Positions 42,309 through 50,571 of a stretch of 64,000 bases of DNA are shown piece after piece. A model generated the notes under the pieces. That model ran no database searches. It saw nothing but the letters and a program-made list of their open reading frames with translations, and had not been told where the DNA came from. Position numbers and translations under genes: made by a program. The DNA is from Acidobacteriota bacterium. Its GTDB lineage: Bacteria > Acidobacteriota > Blastocatellia > UBA7656. The stretch covers positions 1 to 64,000 of the forward strand of contig JACQDB010000116.1 in the NCBI GenBank assembly GCA_016201275.1, read 5' to 3'. Positions within the stretch are counted from its first letter, which is position 1, and the number at the start of each line of letters is the position of its first letter.

Positions 42309-43889
42309 TTGAAGAGAATTAAACGTGCATTAATCAGCGTATCGGATAAAACCGGCATAGTGGATTTTGTGCGCCTGCTAACGCCGTTTGGTGTTGAATT
42401 GGTCTCGACGGGCGGCACAGCGACGATGCTGCGCGACAAGGGTTTTGAGGTGCGCGACGTTTCTGACCTTACCGGCTTTCCCGAAATTTTAGGTGGGCGC
42501 GTCAAGACCCTGCATCCGAAAGTTCACGGCGGCATTCTCTCGATTCGTGACAACGAGGAACATCAAAAGCAGGTCGAAGAGAACGACATAGAATATATAG
42601 ATATGGTCGTCGTCAATCTCTATCCCTTTGAAGCCACGGTTGCCAGAGAGGAGGTCACCGCCGAAGATGCTATCGAAAATATAGACATCGGCGGCCCTTC
42701 GATGATTCGCTCGGCGGCCAAAAATTTTCGTGATGTTGCCGTCGTCGTTTCGCCTGCCGATTACATTGTCGTCATTGACGAAATGGCTGCCAATGATGGT
42801 TGCCTGGGTTTGCAAACGCGCTTTAATTTGGCGCGCAAAGCCTTCGAAATCACTTCGCAATACGACGCGGCGATTTCCAGTTTTCTGGTTGATTCGATGA
42901 ATTTGGATGACGAGGCCAAAGAGTTTGGCGTAGCGAGACTCAACGATTTGCCTTCGCGTTTGAATCTCTTTGCCAGAAAAACTATGAGTTTGCGCTACGG
43001 TGAAAACCCGCATCAACGCGCCGCGCTGTATGTGATGCAGGGCGCGGGGCAGGGAATCGCGCAGGCCGAAAAAATACAGGGCAAAGAATTGTCTTTCAAT
43101 AATCTGATAGACCTTGATGCCGCCTGGTCGCTGGTCGCCGACTTTTCCGACACCGCTTGTGCGATTATCAAGCACACCAATCCTTGCGGCGCGGCGCTTG
43201 GTGACGATGTGCAGGAGGCTTTTGAAAAGGCCAAAGCGACCGACCCGGTTTCAGCTTTTGGCGGCATCATCGGCTTCAATCAAAAAGTCACCGAAGCAGC
43301 GGCGCGCAGCATTGCCGAAACCTTTTTTGAAGCCATCATCGCCCCCGATTTTGAAGAGGCGGCGCTCGCTGTTTTTGCCGCCAAGAAAAATCTGCGCGTC
43401 ATGCGTATGGGCGAAGTGGCCAGCCAAATCACTCGATTGGATATACGCACAATCAGCGGTGGTCTGTTGGTGCAGGATAAAGATCAAGCGTTGATTGATG
43501 ACACCAAGTTGCGCGTCGTTACTCAACGACAGCCGACGCCGGAAGAGATGCGCGCTTTGCGTTTCGCCTGGATGTTGTGCAAGCACGTCAAGTCGAATGC
43601 GATTGTGTATGCGCGTGAAGGCCAGTTGGTCGGCGTCGGCGCAGGGCAGATGAGCCGCGTGGATTCGGTGAAGCTCGGCGCTATGAAGGCGCAACTTTCT
43701 TTAGACGGAACGGTGCTGGCTTCTGACGCTTTCTTTCCGTTCCGCGATGGTGTTGATGAAGCGGCAAAGGTGGGCATCACGGCGGTGATTCAACCCGGCG
43801 GCTCGGTGCGCGATGACGAAGTGATCGCCGCCGCCAATGAACAGAATCTGGCGATGGTCTTTACCGGTATGCGCCATTTCAAACATTGA
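42309..43889 (+). CDS. purH: Bifunctional AICAR formyltransferase/IMP cyclohydrolase
   Basis: PurH carries out the last two steps of purine synthesis. The N-terminal IMP cyclohydrolase (MGS-like) domain shows [14 protein letters not shown] and [17 protein letters not shown]. The transformylase domain has the Lys-His pair in [11 protein letters not shown] near residue 285 and the C-terminal [15 protein letters not shown]. Its 526 residues are the normal length. The start appears to be TTG, 12 bases after the previous stop, with GAGGAGAAG as ribosome binding site. It may be read through from the upstream cluster. Confidence 0.95.
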   Translation: MKRIKRALISVSDKTGIVDFVRLLTPFGVELVSTGGTATMLRDKGFEVRDVSDLTGFPEILGGRVKTLHPKVHGGILSIRDNEEHQKQVEENDIEYIDMVVVNLYPFEATVAREEVTAEDAIENIDIGGPSMIRSAAKNFRDVAVVVSPADYIVVIDEMAANDGCLGLQTRFNLARKAFEITSQYDAAISSFLVDSMNLDDEAKEFGVARLNDLPSRLNLFARKTMSLRYGENPHQRAALYVMQGAGQGIAQAEKIQGKELSFNNLIDLDAAWSLVADFSDTACAIIKHTNPCGAALGDDVQEAFEKAKATDPVSAFGGIIGFNQKVTEAAARSIAETFFEAIIAPDFEEAALAVFAAKKNLRVMRMGEVASQITRLDIRTISGGLLVQDKDQALIDDTKLRVVTQRQPTPEEMRALRFAWMLCKHVKSNAIVYAREGQLVGVGAGQMSRVDSVKLGAMKAQLSLDGTVLASDAFFPFRDGVDEAAKVGITAVIQPGGSVRDDEVIAAANEQNLAMVFTGMRHFKH

Positions 43890-43899
43890 TTCTGTGAAA

Positions 43900-44003
43900 C
43901 TAGAGGGTGTCGCAGAAATGGATATTTTGCCTAGGTATTGTGTGCAATGGTTTGGCTATCTACAACATATAGATGGTTTCTGAAATTCTGCGACACCCTC
44001 TAG
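43900..44003. mobile_element. 104-bp MITE, CTAGAGGGTGTCGCAGAA family (copy 2)
   Basis: Perfect 18-bp inverted ends (CTAGAGGGTGTCGCAGAA and TTCTGCGACACCCTCTAG) enclose AT-rich noncoding DNA. It sits ten bases after the purH stop. A degenerate copy lies at 29817-29919. Confidence 0.82.
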
Positions 44004-44044
44004 CTCCTTTTCTTTTATCATCAGCACCAATCCAGAGTTGGAGT

Positions 44045-45772
44045 ATGCCCATGCAAAAGCGTTTTCAATGTGTAGTCTTTTCTCTCATTCTGCTTTCTTC
44101 TGTTTTTCAGCCTTTGGTGTTGGCGCAAAAGCCGTCAACGAAAACCGCCGACCTGGTTTTGCAAAACGGCGCGATTTATACCGTTGATGCGGTGCGAAGT
44201 TGGGCGCAGGCCGTAGCGATTGCCGATGGAAAAATCGTCTATGTCGGCAATGATAACGAGGCGAAAAAGTTCATCGGCGCATCAACGCGGGTTATTGATT
44301 TGCAGGGCAAGATGGTGTTGCCGGGCTTTCACGATTCGCACGTTCACCCGATTAGCAGCGGCATCGAACTCGGCGAATGCAATCTCAGCGAGGCCAAAAC
44401 CGTTGATGAAATTCTTGACCTGATACGCCGGTTCGCCGCCTCTCATCCGACCGAAAAATGGATTCGCGGCAGCGGCTGGCAATTGCCGGTCTTCGAAAAT
44501 GGCAACCCGCACAAAGCGTTGCTCGATAAAATTGTTGCCGATAGACCGGTGTTTCTGAGCGCCGCCGATGGGCATTCGGCGTGGGCGAACTCGCGTGCGC
44601 TGGCCATCGCAGGCATCAATCAAGCTACTCCTGATCCGGTGAACGGGCGCATCGAACGCGACCCCAAAAGCGGCGAACCGACGGGAACCTTGCGCGAGAG
44701 CGCCACGCGTCTGGTGACGGAATTCTTACCGGACTACAGCGACAACGATTATCTTGATGGCTTGCGGCGCGCTTTGAAACTGGCCAACGCTTTCGGCATC
44801 ACCTCTTTTCAAGATGCCAGCGTTGACGAGAACGAATTGAAAACCTATGCGGCTTTGGATCAACGCGGCGAATTGACGGCGCGCGTCAACGCCGCTATGT
44901 ACGTCAGTCCCACCAAAGGGCTGGCACAGATAGCCAACCTCAAAGCGTTGCAGCGCAAATATCAAAGCCCGAATGTGCGAATCAACTCGGTGAAAATTTT
45001 CGCCGATGGCGTAATCGAACCGCACACCGCCGCCTTGCTTGAGCCGTATGTCGGATTGGGCGAGGAACGCGGCAAAGCCAATTGGGAAGCGTCGGCATTG
45101 AATCAAATGGTGGCGGCGCTGGACCGCGAAGGCTTTCAGATACACATACACGCCATCGGTGATCGCGCTGTGCGTATGGCGCTCGATGCCTTTGCTGCGG
45201 CGCGCACCCTTAATGGCATACGCGATTCCCGGCATCACATCGCGCATCTGGAATTAATCAACCCGGCGGACATTGAGCGCTTTCGCAAGCTGAATGTCAT
45301 CGCCAATTTTCAACCGCTGTGGGCGTATGCCGATCCTTACATCACCAAATTGACCGAGCCCTTTTTAGGAGCGGAGCGCTCGCGCTGGCTCTATCCGATT
45401 GGCAGCGTGGTCAAGAGCGGAGCCGTGGTGGTGTGTGGTAGCGATTGGTCGGTGTCTTCGCTCAATCCGCTTGATGCCATGCAGGTAGCCGTGACGCGGC
45501 GCGGACTTGAAGAGGGCGAAGGCGCAGCGTGGCATCAGGAAGAGTTGGTAGATTTGCCGACGGTGCTTGCCGGATACACCATCAACGGCGCGTATGTGAA
45601 TTTCCAAGAACGCGAAGTCGGCTCCATAGAAGTTGGCAAGGCGGCGGATGTGATTGTCTTGGAGCGCAATCTGTTCGAGGTTGCGAAAACCGAAATTCAT
45701 CAAGCCAGAGTTTTATTGACACTGCTGAAAGGCAAGGAGCTTTATCGCGCCGCGAACTTCGATAGACATTAA
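44045..45772 (+). CDS. Exported amidohydrolase, YtcJ-like
   Basis: The 575-residue product starts with a signal peptide (CVVFSLILLSSVFQPLVLAQ). Family landmarks are LVLQNGAIYTVDAVRSWAQA, the metal ligands GFHDSHVHPI near residue 100, HIHAIGDRAVRMALDAF, HHIAHLELI, and CGSDWSVSSLNPLDAM. YtcJ-type enzymes are metal-dependent hydrolases of poorly known substrates (N-acyl amino acids, amides). The ATG at 44045 is chosen because the frame upstream lies in the MITE at 43900-44003. Confidence 0.9.
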   Translation: MPMQKRFQCVVFSLILLSSVFQPLVLAQKPSTKTADLVLQNGAIYTVDAVRSWAQAVAIADGKIVYVGNDNEAKKFIGASTRVIDLQGKMVLPGFHDSHVHPISSGIELGECNLSEAKTVDEILDLIRRFAASHPTEKWIRGSGWQLPVFENGNPHKALLDKIVADRPVFLSAADGHSAWANSRALAIAGINQATPDPVNGRIERDPKSGEPTGTLRESATRLVTEFLPDYSDNDYLDGLRRALKLANAFGITSFQDASVDENELKTYAALDQRGELTARVNAAMYVSPTKGLAQIANLKALQRKYQSPNVRINSVKIFADGVIEPHTAALLEPYVGLGEERGKANWEASALNQMVAALDREGFQIHIHAIGDRAVRMALDAFAAARTLNGIRDSRHHIAHLELINPADIERFRKLNVIANFQPLWAYADPYITKLTEPFLGAERSRWLYPIGSVVKSGAVVVCGSDWSVSSLNPLDAMQVAVTRRGLEEGEGAAWHQEELVDLPTVLAGYTINGAYVNFQEREVGSIEVGKAADVIVLERNLFEVAKTEIHQARVLLTLLKGKELYRAANFDRH

Positions 45773-45777
45773 AAAAA

Positions 45778-45814
45778 GGTTTCGTCGTTCCGCCTGTAAG
45801 CCAATGGCCTGAAG
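45778..45814. repeat. Partial palindromic repeat, TTTCGTCGTTCCGCCT family
   Basis: GGTTTCGTCGTTCCGCCTG and CCAATGGCCTGAAG correspond to the left arm and loop of the perfect palindrome at 49112-49164; the right arm is missing. It follows the amidohydrolase stop. The rest of the 245-bp gap shows nothing recognisable. Confidence 0.6.
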
Positions 45815-46016
45815 TTCAAACGGGGTGCGTGGATATTGCCTGTTTGAAGATGTGGGCAAGGATGTCCGCGCTCCTCGTAAGGCTTGCTCTTGATCGGTGT
45901 GCTGCCAACTCCGTTACCAAAATCTCGCCGCGCCGTTTCGTTCTAGGCGCAAAACATCGTAAAATCGAAACTCATAAGTACGGTTTATCACAAAATCAAT
46001 CTGGAGATATTTGCAC

Positions 46017-47129
46017 ATGATAATTGGACTACCAAAAGAAGTGAAAGATAATGAAAGTCGCGTTGGCTTGACGCCTGCAGGGGTCAAAGCCTTAACCCAT
46101 GCCGGTCACACGGTGTTGATTCAACAATCGGCGGGCGATGGCTCCGGCATTACCGACAGCGAATATGTAGCGGCGGGCGGCGCTCTGGTGGACAGCGCCG
46201 AAGAAGCCTGGGCACGCGCCGATATGGTCGTCAAGGTCAAAGAGCCGGTCGCTGCGGAATACGGCTTCCTGCGCGACAACCTTTTGCTCTTCACCTATCT
46301 GCATCTGGCTCCCGCCAGAGAGTTGACCAAAGCTCTTCTTGACAGCGGCACTACCGGCGTCGCTTATGAAACCATCACCAACGACCGAGGCCATCTGCCT
46401 TTATTGACGCCGATGAGCGAAGTGGCTGGGCGTATGTCTGTGCAAATCGGCGCGTATTATTTGGAGAAAGTAAACGGCGGACGCGGCGTGCTGCTGGGCG
46501 GCGTGCCGGGCGTTGACCCCGCCAAAGTCACCATCATCGGCGGCGGCGTGGTTGGCACAAATGCCTGCAAAATGGCCGTAGGCTTGGGCGCAGATGTCAC
46601 GATCATTGATCGTGACCTAGACCGTTTGCGTTACCTGGATGACATCTTCGGCAGCCGCATCAAAACGGTCGCCTCGAATTCTTACACCATAGGCGAAGCG
46701 GTAGCGCAATCGGATTTAGTGGTCGGCGGCGTATTGGTTCCGGGCGCAGCGGCTCCGAAGTTGGTGACCCGCGAAATGTTGAAAGACATGAATCGCGGCT
46801 CGGTGATTGTAGATGTAGCGGTAGATCAGGGCGGTTGCATCGAAACCACCAAACCGACGACGCACAGTCAGCCGACTTATTTTGTCGAAAACGTGCTGCA
46901 TTATGGCGTGACCAATATGCCCGGCGCAGTGCCGCGTACCTCGACGTTTGCTTTGACCAATGTGACGACGCCGTTTGCCGTGACCTTGGCCAATCGCGGC
47001 GTCGAAGCGGCGATCAAACGCGACCCGCATTTAAGACGTGGCGTCAACACCTACAAAGGCAAGTGCGTGTATGAAGCGGTCGCTTTGGATCAGGGAATCG
47101 AGTACACGCCGATTGACAGCTTGATTTAG
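46017..47129 (+). CDS. ald: Alanine dehydrogenase
   Basis: The NAD-dependent enzyme interconverts L-alanine and pyruvate plus ammonia. The sequence shows the family start [20 protein letters not shown], the catalytic Lys-containing [21 protein letters not shown] with the catalytic His, and the Rossmann motif [17 protein letters not shown] near residue 170. It ends [16 protein letters not shown], as usual. Length is 370 residues. CTGGAG precedes the ATG at 46017. A strong hairpin follows. Confidence 0.96.
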   Translation: MIIGLPKEVKDNESRVGLTPAGVKALTHAGHTVLIQQSAGDGSGITDSEYVAAGGALVDSAEEAWARADMVVKVKEPVAAEYGFLRDNLLLFTYLHLAPARELTKALLDSGTTGVAYETITNDRGHLPLLTPMSEVAGRMSVQIGAYYLEKVNGGRGVLLGGVPGVDPAKVTIIGGGVVGTNACKMAVGLGADVTIIDRDLDRLRYLDDIFGSRIKTVASNSYTIGEAVAQSDLVVGGVLVPGAAAPKLVTREMLKDMNRGSVIVDVAVDQGGCIETTKPTTHSQPTYFVENVLHYGVTNMPGAVPRTSTFALTNVTTPFAVTLANRGVEAAIKRDPHLRRGVNTYKGKCVYEAVALDQGIEYTPIDSLI

Positions 47130-47143
47130 TTTGTTTTGATGAA

Positions 47144-47172
47144 CTGGCTGACGAATTCAAATCGTCAGCCAG
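47144..47172 (+). terminator. Hairpin after ald
   Basis: An 11-bp perfect stem (CTGGCTGACGA with TCGTCAGCCAG) with a seven-base loop lies 15 bases after the stop. The T tail is weak. Confidence 0.6.
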
Positions 47173-47220
47173 CTACCTTCCAATCCAGTAGTACAAAACT
47201 GCATCCAGAGGAAATCAAAG

Positions 47221-48309
47221 ATGCCTCGAAATACTTTTTTGGATGATGCACTTGAGGGCTGGAACGATATAGAAAGTGGTCGCTTACAATTACTCGAATT
47301 TTTAAACAAGACATTGATTCAGCTTTTTCCTCAAGAAGAGCCTCGAAAACTTTTTCTAAATATAATAGCGGATACTATAGAGGCGGCGCATAGCAATACG
47401 GGTTGATGTTGGGAGTGGGTGAGGCACCGGGAATGGAAAGAGGCTCCTACCCCCTACACCTTAAGCAGACCAGATATATATGAAAACGTATTAGTCAGAT
47501 ATCACATAGATGTTGGACTACTTCCAGCCATCGAATGGTCTGACAGGTTCATACGCTTGTGTCTTGATGCAAACTCTTTTGCAGAAGAAGAACTGAAAAA
47601 GTTAACACATTTCCAATCCAGTTCTACCATAAAGGTTCCATATTGGGTTATTCAAATAGATATTCCGGGGGGAGGATTTGCAGACATTTTCCCTATGGTA
47701 AGAAACGGATACTTCAATTTCATAAATAAGCTTTCTCGTTTAACAAAACTACGTAATTATCCGCCGTCTTTTGACCAAAAGGTTATTAAAAGCATTTGCA
47801 GAAAGCAATATCTTAAGGACAATGATATGAAAATACTTCGATTTTACCGAAAAGCCACATTCATCCAATTTTTACGAGATTATTTGAACAGGCAACTTCT
47901 TGATAGTGAGATTGTTTTTGAAAATATATCTCGCTTTTTTTCAAAAGACCAGTTTGTTGTTGCTCCCCTTGAAGTTGAGAAGTTAATAAAAGTCTCATGG
48001 GAAATCCTCCCACTTGGTGAGCATCCGTTTTTGGAAATCGTCAAACATTGCGAAAAGCTGCAAGAAAGAAATAGTAAAGCGCGTTTTGAATTAGGGAGAC
48101 TCAAGCGCATAAACGAACTTGAACCAACGGAAATCTATCAGGGAGTAGATGAGTTCGATGGATATTTTGTTTTTTATTTTAGAGATTCAGGTGTCGCAAT
48201 CTTGGATTGTCCTACTGTAGGAGTAGAGAATGTTTCTCGAATTATTCACTCCGGTGATTGGTTTAGACGACTATGTGCTAAACTTCCTCAGCAAATCACA
48301 GCAAAGTGA
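47221..48309 (+). pseudogene. Hypothetical gene split by one in-frame TGA, AT-rich
   Basis: A 61-codon ORF (MPRNTFLDDALEGWNDIESG onward) and a 300-codon ORF share the same frame and are separated by a single TGA at 47404-47406. The stretch between the TGA and the next ATG (CWEWVRHREWKEAP) also looks coding. The whole encodes about 361 residues of a soluble protein I do not recognise, with markedly lower GC than its neighbours, so it is likely acquired. It may be an inactivated gene, or two genes, the second starting at 47419. Confidence 0.55.
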
Positions 48310-48317
48310 GACAGGAT

Positions 48318-48518
48318 ATGAAAGTCATTACATTTGAAGGCATTGTAGAGAATGGTCAGATTCAACTGCCGCCTGATGTGCATCTGCCTGAAAAAGCAAA
48401 AGTGTATGTGGTGATTCCTGAGGTTGAGATCAAACCAACAGCTTATGTTGGCAGTCCAAGACTGGTGAATCAGGAGCAGGCATCTGACTTCACAAAAGAA
48501 GTCACGGCCCAAATTTGA
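48318..48518 (+). CDS. Small antitoxin-like protein (DUF104/AbrB-like)
   Basis: The 66-residue product starts MKVITFEGIVENGQIQLPPD and continues VHLPEKAKVYVVIPEVE, the swapped-hairpin beta pattern of AF2212/DUF104-type antitoxins. ACAGGA is the ribosome binding site. No intact toxin gene follows; 48519-48687 contains only short frames that I cannot assign. It may be an orphan antitoxin. Confidence 0.65.
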   Translation: MKVITFEGIVENGQIQLPPDVHLPEKAKVYVVIPEVEIKPTAYVGSPRLVNQEQASDFTKEVTAQI

Positions 48519-48687
48519 TTTGGAGTGAACACCAAACTTCCTGAAACATTTCGATGGAATGCGAAGACCGACAAGGACTGGCAGGAGACTGCCGATTGGT
48601 CGGTGCTGGGTATGCTAGAGATAACGCGCCTCGCGGTCAGTGCCAGGGCGATAAAGTCATCATCGTCGCGCAAGGCACGGCGGGTGG

Positions 48688-49008
48688 TTAAATCTTCACG
48701 GCTGCTTGCAACCACTCCAGATATTCTTTTGAACCGCGCTCAATGTTTATCGCAATGATTTCCGGCGTCGTGTAGCTGTGCAGAGCTTTGATGCGCTGTT
48801 CCAATTCGGCGAAGCGATGGGCCGTGGTCTTGATGATGAGCAACACTTCGCGGTCTCTGGTCACTTGGCCTTCCCAACGGTAAACCGATTCAATCGCCGG
48901 AAGGATGTTCACACAAGCAGCCAGTCGTTCGTTGACCAGTGCTTCGGCAATCCGGCTGGCTTCCTCTTGATTGGGCGTGGTGACGAAGGTCAGGTACTCT
49001 TGGTTCAT
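48688..49008 (-). CDS. cutA: CutA family protein
   Basis: The 106-residue trimeric ferredoxin-like protein has all family landmarks: FVTTPNQEEASRIAEALVNE, LAACVNILPAIESVYRWEG, LLIIKTTAHRFAELEQRI and LHSYTTPEIIAINIERGSKE. It is linked to divalent cation tolerance in E. coli, but its general function is unsettled. The ATG at 49008 fits the usual N-terminus; the in-frame start at 49035 would add nine residues. Confidence 0.93.
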   Translation of the reverse strand: MNQEYLTFVTTPNQEEASRIAEALVNERLAACVNILPAIESVYRWEGQVTRDREVLLIIKTTAHRFAELEQRIKALHSYTTPEIIAINIERGSKEYLEWLQAAVKI

Positions 49009-49111
49009 GCGAAAAGAGTAGCAGGAGTCAGTCAAGTGGCAAAAGCCTGAGCGCTTGAAATTGCCGCACAGACGATTGATGGGAACGGCTCAAGGAGGTG
49101 AAAACGGAAAG

Positions 49112-49164
49112 GGTTTCGTCGTCCCGCCTTCAGACCAATAGCCTGAAGGCGGGACGACGAAACC
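49112..49164. repeat. Perfect palindrome with 22-bp arms
   Basis: GGTTTCGTCGTCCCGCCTTC plus AG is mirrored exactly at 49143-49164 around the loop ACCAATAGC. It lies just downstream of the minus-strand hydrolase stop (49192), where it could also act as a transcription end. Related pieces lie at 15607-15842 and 45778-45814. Confidence 0.85.
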
Positions 49165-49191
49165 TCTCGCCTCTAATTCATGAACGGCGCT

Positions 49192-50337
49192 TCAATTGTT
49201 CTTGCCGGGTACTGGAGCCGTGGCCTTCGGCGTCAGTCTTTCAAGCATCTGGTCTAAGGCCGGAGTAGCGATTTCCTGCGGAACATCCAAATCTTCTTTC
49301 AGGTCAACAGTGCCGGACATAAATTGTCTGACCCATTCGGTAAACATGAAATTCTCTTCGATAAACGGGAAGTGACCGCTGTACCGCAAGACCGCAAGCC
49401 GCGCAGAGGGAAAGCCTTTCTTCATCTCTTCGGCCTGATTCATCGGCGTCACCAAATCGTATTTGCCCTGTATAATCAGCACCGGAACCTTGATTTCATT
49501 GAGCCGCGAGCGATAATCGTAAGGCCCTTGATGGCCCACATAAAGCAACTTTCTGCCGAGCGCATCGAAGTAAACCGAATACAGACTCTGTTCCTGATAA
49601 CGCGATTCCAACTGTTTGTGAAAATAGGCTGGAAACAAGGCGCGATACCGATTGGATACCTGTTCACAAGAAATCGTCGAACGTCCGGCGCTGTCGCTGG
49701 CATTATATGTCGCCAATTGTTCGGGCGTTAGCGATTGCAGCAAACGCCTCTCGACAGTGCGCTGGTCTTCCAGGGCTGCCGAGGTGCCAACTAAAATCAA
49801 ACGCTTCACATGGTCGGGATAACGCAGCGCGTAATCAATCGCCACGCCGCCGCCCAGGCTATGCGCCAACAGCGTCACGCGGTTGTAACCGAGGGTACGA
49901 CGTAACACATCTATGTCGTCGGCCATCTCTGCAATGGTCACAAAGTCATGCGGCGTTTTGGTGCTGAGGGTATCGGCACGGCGGTCGTAATAAACCAGCG
50001 TCATATAGCGACTGAGCGGCGAAAGATTGGGTTGAAAATATTCACGCGGCAGACCCGGCCCACCGGCCACGACGATGACCAGTTCTTTGCCTGCGCCTTC
50101 GACGTTGTACGCCAGATTCAATCCATCGGAAGTAAAACGAAAGGTGTGGAGGTTGGGAATCCATACGTGATGATAGGTGATGGCCTTATCGGGCGGCCCC
50201 GGCACCACGTAGCGGTTGGTGCTGACCAGTCGTATGCACTCGAATTCGGCTCTGGCCGGAACCTCTTGGGCGTTGACGATGAAAGACGAGAGCAGCGCGA
50301 GAGAAACAACGAAGCCTAAGCGTACAAGATTTTTCAT
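49192..50337 (-). CDS. Exported alpha/beta hydrolase, proline-iminopeptidase-like
   Basis: The 381-residue product has a signal peptide (LGFVVSLALLSSFIVNA). The hydrolase domain shows the oxyanion region VVAGGPGLPREYF, YYDRRADTLS, the nucleophile elbow LAHSLGGGVA, and VLIIQGKYDLVTPM with the acid and RYSGHFPFIEE with the catalytic His. The GGPG motif is typical of prolyl aminopeptidases and related esterases. An extra about 60 residues precede the domain. Substrate is unknown. The 230-bp gap to mutS2 (50338-50571) shows nothing recognisable. Confidence 0.88.
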   Translation of the reverse strand: MKNLVRLGFVVSLALLSSFIVNAQEVPARAEFECIRLVSTNRYVVPGPPDKAITYHHVWIPNLHTFRFTSDGLNLAYNVEGAGKELVIVVAGGPGLPREYFQPNLSPLSRYMTLVYYDRRADTLSTKTPHDFVTIAEMADDIDVLRRTLGYNRVTLLAHSLGGGVAIDYALRYPDHVKRLILVGTSAALEDQRTVERRLLQSLTPEQLATYNASDSAGRSTISCEQVSNRYRALFPAYFHKQLESRYQEQSLYSVYFDALGRKLLYVGHQGPYDYRSRLNEIKVPVLIIQGKYDLVTPMNQAEEMKKGFPSARLAVLRYSGHFPFIEENFMFTEWVRQFMSGTVDLKEDLDVPQEIATPALDQMLERLTPKATAPVPGKNN

Positions 50338-50571
50338 GGCAGCCTCTCAAAAAGTTTTGGGGTTCAATGATTGGTGAATTGAATGCGATTCGTCAATAGG
50401 GGCAGGCGTACAAATGAGTGGCGTTCAAAACACACGTTTACACGGCGTTCGATTTGAAGTACACGCTCGGATGATATGACACCCGCAAGCACGGCGCAAT
50501 AGTTTTATCTGTCGCAACGCGGCCTTTGGCGTTTTCAGAGTTGTAAACGGTCACGAAGAAAATGTTACCGT

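Noticed and set aside
48525..48758. 77-codon plus frame after the antitoxin-like gene as its toxin
   Set aside because: It overlaps cutA on the other strand and shows no RelE, PIN or MazF motifs.
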